Source: Cryptomeria japonica (Eukaryota; Streptophyta; Pinopsida; Cupressales; Cupressaceae). From it: a stretch of DNA of 64,000 bases. The stretch lies in contig NC_081412.1 in assembly GCF_030272615.1 (NCBI RefSeq), forward strand, positions 39,424,791-39,488,790, written 5' to 3'. The notes below the pieces were generated by a model. The model searched no databases. It was not told the DNA's origin and saw only the letters and a list, made by a program, of their open reading frames with translations. The position numbers and the translations under genes are program-made. Below, piece by piece: positions 1 through 13,224 of the stretch (its first letter is position 1; each line of letters starts with the position of its first letter).

Positions 1-2301
1 CCACCTCAATATAATTGGACAACAATTCGGAAGAATGAATTACCAATGATAGCATCTACCATGCCTAATTACAGTCTCAGTTAAGCTCAATACTGGAGGC
101 CTTTGACCACTTACATAAACCCAATCTGATCACCTATGATCGAACAAATCTCCTTCGCATATGATCTTTTCATTATTCGCACATTTCATTCCATGACCAT
201 GATCTACAATGAGATCTTACATCAATTTATACAAACCCTAAGGCCTAAACCAATTAGGTCGGCCACCTAAAAGATATTACAATAAGATCATTACATACAT
301 CCACATTACAATGATATACCATGTCGGATTTAGACCAAAACAACATTAACCAATCCATAATTCATCCCAGTAATGTGTAGAGAACATTTAATAGCACGTT
401 ACATGATACCGGTACATAACCTAGATAGATACCGAACCCAAATAGATCCACCATGCCAAATCGATGTCTCCAATCAATCGAGGCACGAACAAAGATCACC
501 TTCTGCATCCTGAATTCCATCTAGAAGCTGCACCAACACCACTTATGAATCTTGTCAAAGATTCTTAGTAAAAGTTCTGTCGGTAAAACCCTAAACCCTT
601 ACCGGTATAGTCTTACTAGAATGTATGATAGCATCTAATCATCAAGTCAATACCAATTGACAAAAACATACTCCAGAAACATCAAACCAAACATATTCCA
701 TTGATCCAAACATGTCACTAGTATCCAACTGATAGTCCCTTCTATCGATAACACTAGTTCTTCTACCGGTAATCAAAATTTGTCTGTTGGTAACCAATCA
801 TAATAGCTAGTGTTGACATCAATGACAAAACATCAATGCAATACATAATCAATTCCTTCATATTGGCAACAATTAAATCCCCCAATATGAACACACGTGA
901 TATGATATTGCCCAACCAGTCACACCCCCATGAGTCAATGGAGGGGCTCAAGGCCTACTAGACTTAAAAGAGACACAATCACAACCACAAGGAAACTCTG
1001 AACAATAAATGCAAGTAAAAGAAAATAATTGGTGAGCATAGTTAGAGGTAGACGTACCTAGATGAGTTGGGGAAGAGCCACTGAGAGGAGGTCGTTGCTG
1101 ATTTGCATGCTCGGTGTCGGTTTTGGAACATTCATGTTGTAGCAGTGAACCTCCACCATTCATGTTGGAGTCTACTACAACCAAGAGAGAATGAGATGCT
1201 CTAGGTAAGCAGTCAATTTGCCCAGGAAGAACTTGATCCAAAGAATTGCAGGGTGAATACATAGGGTGCACCGAAGGAGAGGATAAGACAACGTAGTACA
1301 AAAGGTTAGAGTAAATTGATACAGAGGTGGGAAGAGGCAACTGACTAGGTGACTAGAGTGGTGGAGGCTCACAATGGATCGATTTATTATCGCTAGCCTC
1401 ACCCAGAAGCTTGAAGTACTTAAGGGAAGAATAGCCAAAAGAGGAAGTGGATTTCATGAGTAAAGGAGGAGAGGCAAGAGGAAGGGCAGAGTGAGCCAAA
1501 AGGTGGGGGAGTCTAAGATAGTGGCTTGGACAAGGGTAAGGGAGGGTCGACAATAGCAAAGGATAACATAGAATGACCCGCACTGTATTTATGCTAAAAA
1601 ACCAAAAACTTATTTTTTTGTCTCCTAACGCATTCAACTTGTTTGCCCATGGCTCTAGCATGAGAAATAACATCCAATTGAATCCAAAGGTCTAGACAGA
1701 AAGCTGAAGCGAGATCCAAATGAAGAGGCAACAACCTTGAGTTCAAAAAATTGATCGACCTTCTCGTCTATTTGATGAATTATCTAAGGAGGGAAGAGAA
1801 GCCCGAACGAATATGTGCTTGGTGTAGGCATTCCAAAGGTAATGGGAATTTTTTACAAATGAGGGGATCAAATGAGAATCTCTGCATCTTTTTAAAAAGT
1901 CTAGGTCTACAACCTTTTTGGCTAGCTTAATCCTTAAAAACTCTAGTTGTTTAGATTTCATAGATAATTCCCTCCCATGAAGGGCATCGATTAATGCTAT
2001 CATATTTTCACAATCTATGCTATAATTGTTTTGATGCTTCTTGATTTGATTGTGTGCAAAAAATTATATAATCAACATTTCGAATCACACTCTGTGAATC
2101 ATCATTAGGATGAGAGTTCAAAGGAGATGAAAGATGGTAAGTTGCAGATCCAAACTTAATATAAAGATAAGAGAGGGGAGAGAGAGAAAGAGAGCACGTG
2201 AATTGAGGAAGGGAATAAAAAAAAATATTAAGTCTCTTAACAAGAGAAAAATAGAAATAAGCAAACAAAAAATAAACACAAAGAAATAGAAGGAAAAAAC
2301 A
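1..2301. other. Unassigned, probably repeat-derived sequence
   Basis: No gene is recognised here. The word ACCGGTA recurs near 408, 600 and 756, and the minus strand holds short open stretches (the longest about 86 codons, near 1743-2003) whose translation matches no family I know. The mixture suggests decayed mobile DNA, but no terminal repeats or diagnostic domain are visible. Confidence 0.4.
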
Positions 2302-2321
2302 ATATATATATATATATATAC
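2302..2321. repeat. (TA)n microsatellite at LTR boundary
   Basis: A run of alternating TA of about 20 bases. It overlaps the expected TGTAGACAC start of the adjacent 5' LTR, so growth of the microsatellite has blurred that terminus and its target-site duplication. Confidence 0.85.
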
Positions 2322-3342
2322 ACTTAAATTTAATTACTCTAATTAGTTGAATTTAGCCATCCCAAACGTTTTTAATTAAATAATTACGCATTATTTAATT
2401 AATTAGTGTTCTCCCCTTACAACTAATTAATTTTATTAATTACACTATAGTCCCTTTTTTATTAATTATGTGACAAGCATAAATCATGTAATTAATTAAA
2501 TGAGCTCCCTTTTTATTAAATGAATCAAATACACAATTTTATTATTTAATTCACTTTTGTCCTTTTCTTCCTTTGCCATTATAAAATTAATTAATTAAAA
2601 TTAATTCTTTTTCCCCACATGTCTCCTAACCTAAAGCCCCCATCTAATCCTTCTCATAATCTAACCCACTACCTAGCCCTTGGGTTTTAAACAACTCTAT
2701 CCACTCAAACCAACTATATCTCTTCTAACTTCCCCCTCAGATGTGTGTGCACATTCTCTATTTTCCAATATTTGGAAAAGATCTCTTATTTTGGGTGGCC
2801 ACCTCTCAAAATAGGCATGTGTCATTCCTCTTCTTTACATTTGTCTTCCTTGAAGATACTTGTCTCTCTTGGCTTAGCCACAATTGTGGAATCTTCTTCC
2901 ACATGGTATTTTGAGGATTGCCACATTCTCAAACCCTCTCATCCTCCCATCCATGCCTATTTAATCCCTTTGTTTCCTATGCAAATCATGCACTTTTATG
3001 CAACCATACCATCATAATGTCGAATTAATCACTCGCATTTGCAACCATATCCATCTCTCTTTAATTCATCATTTGCATCCATTTTAACTTAATTTTCACA
3101 TTCATCGGCATGGAGAACATCTATCACCCTTAGAAGCACGAAATCAAACACACATCAAATCAAATTGAAGGACAAATCCTCAACAAAAAGGAGCTATTAA
3201 GTTTGTGTTTTCTTACTCATTAATTGTCTTTTTAGCTTTCTTTTTAGTGTGATAATCTTCAGTGTTTGATTAATTTGTGTATGCTTAGATTGATAATTGT
3301 TATTTCAATCTTTCTTGTTTGGCACTCACATTTTTACTCACA
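2315..3342 (+). repeat. 5' LTR of outer element
   Basis: Aligns with the split 3' LTR from TAAATTT near 2325 to the terminal ACTCACA at 3342, after which the two copies diverge abruptly. A/T-rich TTAATTAATT words dominate the first third. A TATTTAA motif near 2958 could be a decayed TATA element. Confidence 0.8.
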
Positions 3343-3347
3343 CATTT

Positions 3348-3366
3348 TTGGCATGCTCGGTGGGAC
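3348..3366 (+). other. Primer-binding-like stretch after 5' LTR
   Basis: TTGGCATGCTCGGTGGGAC begins a few bases after the LTR end and contains the TGG expected opposite a tRNA CCA end. A nearly identical word, TTGGAATGCTCGGTGAGAC, occurs near 47690 next to another LTR, which supports a conserved functional site. I cannot assign the tRNA. Confidence 0.45.
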
Positions 3367-3680
3367 CCACTTCACAGGTCATTTCTCACATTTTTTGTTG
3401 TTTTAGACTGTTATTTTGTAGGTTTTGAACACTTATAGGAAAAAATGCAAGAATACAGGTGGATTTCCACATTGGCGGAAGTTTGTTTTATCACCAGCTC
3501 AATTTCGAGGAACGATTGAAATGATTTGTCAAACAGTAGGAATGCCACCAAAAACAATGAGAACGCATTCTCGCTATCGTATGAACAGTAAAATTATAAT
3601 TTTTTGCTCTCATGTTTTTTTTTTCATTTTTTGTATGTATTTAACAATAAAATGGTAGGTTTGCGAGTAAGATCAATGGG

Positions 3681-3890
3681 ATTGCGAGTAGAAACATCGA
3701 GTTTGCATTCTATCTAACTTTTTTTTGCACTAGTTAATTAAAATTCTGCATTTTGTAATAGAAACGACGAGGTTGCGGGCAGAAACAACAAGATTGCATT
3801 ATGTCTAGGTTTTCTGCACTCGTTAATTAAAATTCTACATTTTGTAACCAAAATGATGGGTTTGTGGGTAGAAATATCGAGTTTGCATAG
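3681..3890 (+). repeat. Imperfect 89-bp tandem repeat, about 2.4 copies
   Basis: The words GCACTAGTTAATTAAAATTC and GCACTCGTTAATTAAAATTC recur 89 bases apart (3727 and 3816), flanked by repeated GAGTAGAAACATCGAGTTTG-like segments. The array lies in the leader of the outer LTR element. Confidence 0.7.
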
Positions 3891-5690
3891 AAAAAATTGC
3901 AAAAAATTGTGAGAATGCTCTATGTTTTTATTTTTTGTCATTTTCTCGAAGGCTAATTTCATGAGTTTATTGCTAACCCACTAATCTGATGTTGTTTTGT
4001 TATTTTCCACTAGCATTTGTGTAGATTCGATAATAGAAGACCCCCAAAAGATCAAATACCTAACTTTTTTGTTATAGGATTGCCAAAAAGGGGTGCATTT
4101 GTAAACAATTTTATATTGAAATGAATCATGTGTCTTCTCTTAGTTAGAAGAAACTTCAATTCATAAGGAAATGAACCTTTATATTCTATGTTTGACAAAC
4201 TTGTCCATGTGAGTGGACCTACTACTAACACACACTATCCTCTCCCCCAACTTTTGTGGTCCCAAGTGCAAGAGAAAAGTGTTAGTGATGCTCAGTTTTA
4301 TTTTTATTAGAGGGCCTACCTCCCAAGAAGCCATTAAGGCCAGTGAAAGGGAACAACCCAAGAAATACTTCTATAGCCCGCTACATAAATTAAAAAGTTA
4401 AGTGAAAACTGTGACTGCTTGGTGATGTGCATCTACACTGACAGTTCCCTTAGGATAGGCTCTTAAGTGAGTTATCAATTCATGGGTAGACACCAGGTTT
4501 TGCTAAAGTTCCTTCACTATGAACCAATATTTTAGTAACCAAAAACCTTTTTCATTGCTGGTGTAGGAGGTCAGACCTCTGAATCCACCCAATTGGTACC
4601 TTACATTGTTGAGATAGATTCCCTCGATTCATAAGATCTTCTTATCTTCGAGGTATGATATTTCAATGTGCCCAAGAAGTGTGTGTTGTGGTGGGGGAGA
4701 CAATGCCACTAAAATCTCTTTTTGTCTGTCTTGTTTAGGTATCCAGAGAAATCCAAGTGGGGATTCAACAAGTAGCATCACAATTCTAGCTTAGGAAGTA
4801 CTCATTTACCACTTTTTTTTGTTCATTCATACTATTAAAACATTGTCACTATGGGCTAATCTAGGCTCTCATCTTCTAGTTGAGTCAGACATATTGCTTT
4901 TGTGCTTGATGTGTTTGTGTCACTTTACTATCTTTTGCCAAAAGTCTAAGTCCAAATTGTCAAAAAGAATGAGTTTGGAGTCTAAACATCATCACCTTAC
5001 TCAATCAGTAATCGCATGTGCGTTGTCACAGACCGCAAGTTTGCAATTTGAAATGATGGGAATGCCATAAGTCCAAGTTATTTTACCAAGTGCTTAAAAA
5101 CATGATTTCACTATTGAAAATCGTGAGATCGCCTTCTATAACATCAGGTTTGCACCCAAAAGCAATGGGAATGCCTTTTGCCTCATTAATCTACCCATTT
5201 TTTCTAGTTTTGGGTTTGTTTACCTAGTCCAACAGGTTTTCTACTTATCCACACAAGGTTTTAACCCATTGTGTTGTCATTATCATCTACCAGGATCTCA
5301 ATTTGCATTTTCACTTTTATCATCCCAATTTTTCAAGTTTTCACCTTGGTTGTCATCATCTTGATTCTTGCATCATCATAATCGTCATTTATCATCCACC
5401 ATCACCTCTCATCTCCCAATTCACATAATCATTGCCTTCTTCCTAAGTCATAAATCCAAATATCAAACATCAAACATACAGTTAGTCCCCATCCTAGTCT
5501 AAGCTTGTCATTCATCCTATTCTGAGCTTTATTTTGTCGTCCATTTTCATATTTCATCTCTCCAACTCATCAACTAATTTTCATGTTGCAATTTATTATG
5601 ATGAGTTTGGTTGTCCTTCATTTTCTTCCACTACATCCCATTATGATGATGATGAAAGTCTTGTTGATCAAGATGAGTATGGAATTTAAA
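3891..5690. other. Interior of outer LTR element, no recognised domain
   Basis: Between the 89-bp repeat and the proline-rich stretch I find only short open frames with no recognisable domain. It is probably the leader and decayed 5' coding sequence of the outer element. Confidence 0.4.
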
Positions 5691-6164
5691 ACCTTGATGG
5701 GCCCTCATCCTAAGAACACTTGCACAAAGTGTTAGATACCAAAATCCAATCATTATCCTAGCTACCCTACCATTCCTCCATGCACATCCACTCATAATTA
5801 TTATCACACCTTTGACAAGGGAAATCCATTATGTATCACATCCACGTATCCCTCATATGCAACATCCATGCCTCCATCTTCTCCCATGAGCCTATCCCTA
5901 CCTCCCTCTTTTCATAACAACACTACCATATACATCCATAATCCAAATACACAATCTCATTATCCCTAGATCTATTACACAATCTATAATTATAATCCCC
6001 CATCCTACCTCACTCCTCCATCTAATCCTAATCCTGTATCCTACCTCAATCCTCCATCTAATCTGAATCCTTCATCCTACCTCAAGCCTCCATCCAATCC
6101 TAATCACCCATCCTACATCCTACATCCTCCATCCAATCCCAATCCCCTGTCCTACCTCAATGCC

Positions 6165-6545
6165 CCACCATTCACTTCATCCTACCTCAATCCACCACCA
6201 TCCACTTCATCATATCTCAATCCACCAGCATCCACTTCATCTTATCTCAATGCACCATCCACTTCATCATACCTTAATCCACCACCATCCACTTCATCTT
6301 ATTTAAACCCACCATCCACTTCATCCTACCTTAATCCATCATCATCCACTCCATCCTATCTAAACCCATCATCCACTTCATCCTACCTTAAACCACCCTC
6401 ATCCACTTCATCCTATCTCAACCAACCATCCACTTCATCCTACCTCAATCCACCATCGTCCACTTCATCCTCCACTCTATTGTACACCAAAAGAAATTCA
6501 TCCGCCCAATCCTATCTTAATCCGCCTTCATCCACTTCATCCTAT
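6165..6545 (+). repeat. 27-30 bp tandem array encoding SYLNPP(P)STS
   Basis: Roughly a dozen units built on CCACTTCATCCTACCTCAAT. They alternate between 27 and 30 bases, so the 9- or 10-residue peptide period stays in frame. The units vary at third positions and by loss or gain of one proline codon. Confidence 0.75.
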
Positions 6546-6803
6546 ATCAATCCACCATCTTCCATTCCATCATACACCAAAACACCTTTATCCAACCTTA
6601 ATCCATTTTCGTCCACCCCATCTTATCTCAATCCACCACCCTCCATTCCCTCCTCCATTTTTGCAACTTCCCTTCCACCTCCCATGGATATCATTCCTCT
6701 CCCACCTCCTAACACCATGAAAAACCTCCCATCTATTGAGACCATCCAACCACAATCCTTTTCATTTAATCCTACCATCATTCAAACTCAATCCAATGAA
6801 TCT

Positions 6804-7139
6804 CCCATCCTTCCATCCACTCTGTCTACCCCAATTGATGAATATCCCATCCTTCCATCCACTTCATCTACCTCAATCAATAACCCTCCCATCCTTCCAT
6901 CCACTCCATCTACCCCATTTGATGAGCCTCTCATCCTTCCATCCACTTTGTCTACCCTATTTGAAGAATTTTCCATCCTTCCATCCACTTCATCTACCCT
7001 AGTTGAGGAACCTCCCATCCTTCCATCCACTTTGTCTACCCTAGTTGAGGAACCTCCCATCCTTCCATCCACTCCATCTACCCCAGTTGATGAACCTACC
7101 ATCCTTCCATCCACTCCATCTACCCAAGTCAATGAAACT
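6804..7139 (+). repeat. 42-bp minisatellite, 8 units, encoding a 14-residue repeat
   Basis: Eight head-to-tail units begin with CCCATCCTTCCATCCACT. The exact 42-base period gives a 14-residue peptide of the form PILPSTxSTxxxEP. All length changes seen are multiples of three, so the frame is kept through the array. Confidence 0.85.
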
Positions 7140-8050
7140 TTTATCTGCCCATCTATTCCATTTGAAGAGTCTACCCACACACCCCTCATCATACCATCAA
7201 CATCGGTTCCATCATTCCAAGATCTTTTTCTAGAGCATGTTGAAATATTTATTGATCCAAATCAAGATCCTATATTCTGTCTACTCCATTTCAAGATCCA
7301 TTATCATCCCTTCATCCACATTCGACTAATCCTATCATCCCATCTACTCCATCTCAAGAGCCCTTATCATCCCCTCATCCAAGTCAAGATCCTCCCATCC
7401 CATATACTCTACTTCTTGATCCTTCATTGCCTCCCATTTAAACCATCCCACCAACATCATTGTATCCCCTTGGTTCACTTACATTCATCCATAATAGTTG
7501 ACTTGCAGCATAATAACATCTCATATACACCACCCATTCTCCTCCACGTAATAATGGACTCATATCTTATTCCCATAATAACAAGTATCCTATTTTAGAT
7601 AAAATGCTAAAAAAAATGAATTATCAAGGTAAAGACTCAAGTCTACATGAGCAAGGTACTTTGGAGCCCATTCATGTCAAAGCACATTCAGAATCTGATG
7701 GTCTCATTACATATCCCAAGGCACTTCATCAACAAATGTTGGTACAACTAATGCAAAATCCAAGTGTGTTTCCAAACCTACCATCTCATCTTCCCATCAT
7801 TCCTCCAAATCATTTATCGCCGTCCCCCCTTCTCCATAATATAAAGCTAAAACACACATCCATTACCCTCCTTCATCTTTTAAATCCATTTTGGGTTCCT
7901 AAATCCCAAAATCCACCATCGTATATCCCCCACATGCTAAATCCATTTTGGGCCCTTATTCACAACCCTATTATCCATCTTATCCCACTCATTTTCTCAT
8001 GCACAAATCCCATATCTCCATCACCTATCATAAACATCCCACTCCTTTAA

Positions 8051-10900
8051 TTCTCAATTAGGATCAACAAAGGCACACTCCCATGCATTCTACCCACCAT
8101 CCTTCCACTACAACTTTCTCCATATTCACTCCACATGCTCCATATTCTCACAGTCCTTCCAATGCTACCAGCATCAATCTGGATGCCAAATAAAAAATCC
8201 ATAAAGCTACACATCCACAACAATCTAAAGATCGCCATGTCCACTTCAAAAGACATGCTCCAACAAAGAAAAATCTGATACAAAAATGCAATGAACCCCA
8301 AAGGCCGCAAAGGCCTGCTAAATCAAAAACAAGAACAATGTGGATCTCAAAGAAAAAAGAAGCAATGCATCCAAAATAAAAATTTCCAATGGCATTTAAA
8401 GTTACTAATCCACCAGCTAAGCATCCCCCCCTCCATCTCCTAAGTCTATTTTGGGTCCCTATGTCCCAAAGCTACCTATCATAATCTCTCCATCCTATCC
8501 ACGTGCTACATCCATCTCCCCTCCACTCATCTCACATCCCCCACAACATGTGCCAATGTTAGTTCTAACAACATCCCCCCATCACATTCCTTTCCCTCAT
8601 TCCATCTGAACACTTGCCACTACCATATTCCTTACACAATATACATTCCCCATCAAAACCATATAATCTTAGTCTTTGCATAATCCACTCCTTCCTAATA
8701 AACTTGTACTAACATCCAATTATCACTCCAAATGGGCTCCTATTACCTTGATATGGAACTTGATGCTTGAGTCCTCCATCCATCTCCCTTATCACCTATC
8801 CTCCAAATCTATTTATATCCTCATCCATCTCCATCCATAAGTTTCCTCTCAAAAATTAAAAAAATTAAAAAAGAAAGAAAAAAAAAAGAAAAAAATTAAA
8901 AAATTAAAAAAAAAGTAAAGAGAAAAATTCATCCAATGATGAAAACTTCACAAGCAGGAACCTTGGACAAGTACTGTGATGAAAACCTAGCAAATAGACA
9001 TCATGTGTAATTCCCTTCATCATTTTTCTCTCCACGCTTGAGGGCAAGTTCTTCTAGCCATCCATTCATCACCTCCTCCATCTCATCTACGTACTATACC
9101 CATCGTATCATATCCATTTCACTTCCTCTATCCTCCTTTGGATCTTGATTAAATAAAAAAAGGCCACCATGTATACATGCTTTGGACACCTCTTATCCTC
9201 CATTTCCCTATCACACTTTTCCCCCATTCACCTTCCTATCCACCCATCCTTCCTCCCTTCCGTGTAATTATTCTACATACCTTCATAGTCCTTATTCACC
9301 CATCACCCTATCTTTCATCCACTTCTCTCAAATTCCTATTCCCATGTTAGTCATCTTATCATATCCATCCATCAATCCTTCTCTCAAATTCCTCCATTTC
9401 TTCATCCACAACCAAATCCTCTGCCAATCCTTATCTACCTCCATCCCTTCGTCCCTCATCCTTTCATCTCCTAGCCACATCCATAATTCTTCCATCTCCA
9501 AATATTTTTCATCCTATCCTCCATCCTTTCATTCCTCCTCTCGTATCATTCCATCACCTCTTACATCCCTTGTCATTGGTATCTAGCTCTGGGCGAACCC
9601 CACGCAGTCCAATGCCATCCATCCAATCAATCTGTTTTCTCCTTGTAATCCACCATCGCATGCAAATCCTATCCATATGCCTTAACTATCCAAAATCACA
9701 CACCAATCAAATCATCCAATCACCACCTTGGTCTTGTCCCCAGCCTTGATTGGAATCAAATCATCATCATCGGGATGCATCCTTCCTAATCTTTGGGTTG
9801 TTTTGGGGATATATCTTCTCACATCAACAACAACAACCCATCAATCATCAATCGTCAATCTCTCATAACTTTTCATCTTGCTGGGGCAACAACGTGTCTA
9901 TCTTGGGTCCTCTTCCATCATCCATAGCTCTTGTACATCTTGTAAATGGTGTCTTGTATATAGCATCGTGTGTCTCCATCTAGGTCCACTTGCACATATG
10001 TGTTCTTAGGTCTCATCCTTTGGGTCAGTTAGTTATGTCCTTGAGATCATGTCCCATCAACTAGTTTTTCAACAATCATCCTAGAGCATCTTTGTCATTA
10101 TGATTGCACCAGGTACCTCTTGTCATTCAAGATCATCGATCTTTTATCTAATCATCAGTTTGCACGGGATGTATTCTTCCTCAAGTTAGACATCACCGAA
10201 TCCAGTTTATCACTTATCCTTTTGGCAAAAGATATTAGAGGCACTCAAGTTGGCTTTGATTTCTTTTTTATCTTTGTTTATCTTTATTTGAGCTTAGTCA
10301 TTTTGCTTCCTCGTGCTCACCATGCTTGCATGTGTTTTCTTGATTCGTCCCATGTTGTTCCCTCATGAGGTCTCAATTATCTCATGTTACATTGGGGCAT
10401 ATCTTCTGCTCATGGTTTTTCTAGCATCACTTCTCACAAAGTTCTATGTAACTCTGTGTGGTGCTAGACTAACTTTTTTGTGTAGGCCCATGCATTGACT
10501 GTGAAATCACATTGGTTCCTCATACCTTGGTGCATCATATACAATGCTAAATCAAAAAAAGTGCTTGTTGCATGGCAACCCAATTCCAAATGTGCTCACC
10601 CTCCATATGATCATTTCATACATTATTTGTTGCATTTGCATTCACTCCTCCTTCCCATTTGATTCTTCTCACCCCTAGGCTTTGTTTCGCGCCATCTTCC
10701 ATCCTGCCTGCTGGGGAAATGTTTCATTCGAGATGTCGCCTAGGCCTCCATTTCCCATGGTCCCTCTCGAGGGGGCATTGCTAACTCATCCTTCCTCCAT
10801 TGAGTCATCCTAGGGCATTTTTCTTTTTGTATTCCTTCACACTTCTTCAAATTGCTGGTGTTTTATTGTCTTTGCACTAACACTATTTTGGTACCACCGC
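8051..10900. other. C-rich interior of outer LTR element, no gene recognised
   Basis: Pyrimidine-biased (CATCC/CTCC-rich) plus-strand sequence continues, with a poly-A-rich patch near 8855-8925. A stretch near 10700-10790 with CTGGGGAAATG and CTCGAGGGGGCAT resembles the 3' non-coding part of LTR elements. No catalytic domain is seen on either strand. Confidence 0.45.
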
Positions 10901-10913
10901 AAAGAGGGCAAAA
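10901..10913 (+). other. Polypurine tract of outer element
   Basis: AAAGAGGGCAAAA lies immediately before the TGTAGACACC start of the 3' LTR, as expected for the plus-strand primer of an LTR retroelement. Confidence 0.75.
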
Positions 10914-11636
10914 TGTAGACACCTAAATTTGATTAATCTAATTAATTGAATTTATCTATGTGAAACATTTTTAAATTAAATAATTACCTATTATTTAATT
11001 AATTAGTGTTCCCCCCTTCTAGCTAATTATAGTCCCTTTTTTTATTAAATATGTGACAAGTATAAATCATGCAATTAATTAAATGAGCCCCCTTCTATTA
11101 AATAAATCAAATACATAATTTGAATATTTAATTCACTTTTGTCTTTTTCTTTCTTTGCCATTATGGAATTAATTAATTAAAATTAATTCTCTTTCCCCAC
11201 ATGTCTCCCAACCTAAACCCCCCATCTAACCCTTCTCTTAACCTAACCCACTACCTAGCCCTTAGGTTCTAACCAACCCTATCCACTCAAACCAACTCTA
11301 TCTCTTCTAACTTTCCCCTCACATGTGTGTGCGCATTCTCTATTTTGCCAATATTTGGAAAAGATCTCATATTTTGGGTGTCTACCTCTCAAAATATCAA
11401 GGACACATGTCATTCCTCTTCTTGATTTTTGTCTTCCTTGAAGACACTTATCTCTCTTGGCTTAGGGGACAAGTGTGGAATCTTCTTCCACATGGCATTT
11501 TGAGGATTGCCACTTGTTCTCTTTGAGAACAAATGCCCCATTCTCAAACTCTATCATCCTCCCATCCATGCCTATTTAATCCCTCTGTTTCCTATGCAAA
11601 TAATCCACTTTTATGCTACCATACCATCATAATGCT
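10914..11636 (+). repeat. 3' LTR of outer element, first part
   Basis: Starts TGTAGACACC and matches 2315-3015 of the 5' LTR, then stops at CATCATAATGC, where a younger element begins. It holds a short palindromic insert at 11514-11532 (TTGTTCTC, 3-base spacer, GAGAACAA) that is absent from the 5' LTR. Confidence 0.85.
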
Positions 11637-12018
11637 TGTAGACACCTATATCTGTCCATTTGATTAAATAAATTTTATATTTGTTTAATCATCATTAGTC
11701 CAACTATGAATTAAATTCACATTTAATTAATCCTTTCCCCTTTTCCAACTATTAATTAAATTAACATTTAATTAATTCATCCCAACCCTCTTCTTCTATT
11801 AATTAAATAAATTATTCAATTTATTTGATTTAATTCACTTAACCAAATTCATACCATTAATTAAATAAAAAAAATCATAATTGTTTAATTAAATCCCCCT
11901 TCACATTTAAAAAAATAATATTTATTTAAAATCCCAAAATCCTATCTCCCACATTTAAATAAATAAATGTTTATTTAAATCCCTAAAATCCCCTTTCTCA
12001 CATTTAAATAAATTAATT

Positions 12019-12312
12019 ATGTTGAAGGCGTTTCTTTATATGAGATGGACAAGAATGCAAGACGATCTGGATGATCGTCACCGTTCGTATCTTTATGCCA
12101 ACTTTTTCCTTCTCACGCAGTAAAAGGCAAATGAGGATAGTTTTGTCTGCACATTTGTCAGCAGCTTTCATGGAAAACATTTAACCATCGATGAAATACA
12201 AAAGTATTTGCATAAGTTGAAATATTTTTTGGTGAGTGACACGATATCTAGTGTTTTTCGTAAAATGGGCCTTCAACACTACCTAACTACAATGCATGTA
12301 ATAGCAAAATAA
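12019..12312 (+). pseudogene. Unrecognised coding fragment at left edge of the Helitron-like insertion
   Basis: One reading frame runs from an ATG at 12019 through about 97 codons with a single internal TAA at 12121. It contains peptides such as RMQDDLDDRHRSYLYANFF and LTIDEIQKYLHKLKYFL. Composition is far more protein-like than the surrounding AT-rich DNA, which suggests a captured host exon. I do not recognise the protein. The fragment starts right at the insertion boundary, consistent with truncation of the element's 5' end. Confidence 0.4.
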
Positions 12313-13155
12313 AACAAGAGTTGTGAAACAGCATGAGTCCTTGCCTTTAGCTAAAAACATGCTAGCAATGAGTGAAGTGTTGAGAACAATTAAGTAGTTG
12401 TTTATCTAGCAATAGTAAATTGATAACAAAGAACTAATATAAAATTTTCATCTTTAATTCTAAAGCTAAGTATATCTATCTCCCCGTTTATTTATTTTTA
12501 TTTTTCAATTATCTATGCAAACATTTATTTCTAAATTACTTATTTTTTAATTCATTATATTTATTTACTTAACCAAAATATTAAAAAAACAATAAAAAAC
12601 CTTACCTTTTCTTTTTTAAATTTTCAGAACATTAGATTTCTAGATTAAATACAAACATTTTGATGAAATTCTACTTATACATTTGTAAAACATTTTTTAA
12701 AATAAAGAAATTATTATTTTTAAATAATTGAATCATATATTTCTTAAATAATAAATATTTTCATAATATTTAAATAATACAATTCCACTCTCATACAAAT
12801 ACTAGCTAAATAGTCTTAAATTTAGTTTCCTTTATTGCACCCATAACTTTTTAAGGAAAAAGTTATGCATAATATCAAGGAAAGAATGCGATAAAAACAT
12901 TTTAATTTTAATTGCAAAAGATTCGCTCAAAGAAAATAACATTAATAAAATTATCATCATTCATTTAACAAGTTTGAAAAACTAATAGATGACAGATAAT
13001 GGTTTACCATTTTAACATTCTTGATTTGACCAGATAATGGTTTACCATTTTAACATTCTGCCAATGACAAATCAAAAAATTAATAATTTTTAAAATAGTT
13101 TAATAAGAACAAAAATGAAACTTTGATATAAGATTAAATTTTTCATTTTGCACAG

Positions 13156-13224
13156 TTATCAAAGCATACTAATGTTGGAGATGAAAACATTAGTTCCCTG
13201 CTTAAGGCAGGGATTAAAAATGGA
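13156..13224 (+). pseudogene. Exon-like fragment (copy 1)
   Basis: A 69-base open segment (23 codons, containing HTNVGDENISSLLKAG) is preceded by TTTTGCACAG and followed by GTATGT, both good plant splice signals, and is embedded in very AT-rich intron-like sequence. A diverged copy lies at 14932-15003. It may belong to the same captured gene as the kinase exon downstream, but I cannot show that. Confidence 0.45.

Larger units (their letters stand above)
5691..8050 (+). pseudogene. Gag-like proline/serine-rich fossil of the outer LTR element
   Basis: Plus-strand translation is dominated by P, S, T, L and N, with recurring SYLNPP and PILPST blocks. It contains one open stretch of more than 370 codons (6480-7598) that extends further upstream in the same frame. 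Position (between LTRs, after the leader) and composition fit a degenerate gag-like protein rather than a host extensin. No zinc knuckle, protease or polymerase is visible. The coding sequence is broken in several places. Confidence 0.5.

Noticed and set aside
6788-7192. Glycine/aspartate-rich minus-strand open frame opposite the 42-bp array
   Set aside because: It is the antisense shadow of the minisatellite, and its repeat simply mirrors the plus-strand period.
6480-7598. Host extensin-like or proline-rich cell-wall protein gene
   Set aside because: It lies between the LTRs of the outer element, has no signal peptide or SPPPP motifs, and consists of minisatellite units.
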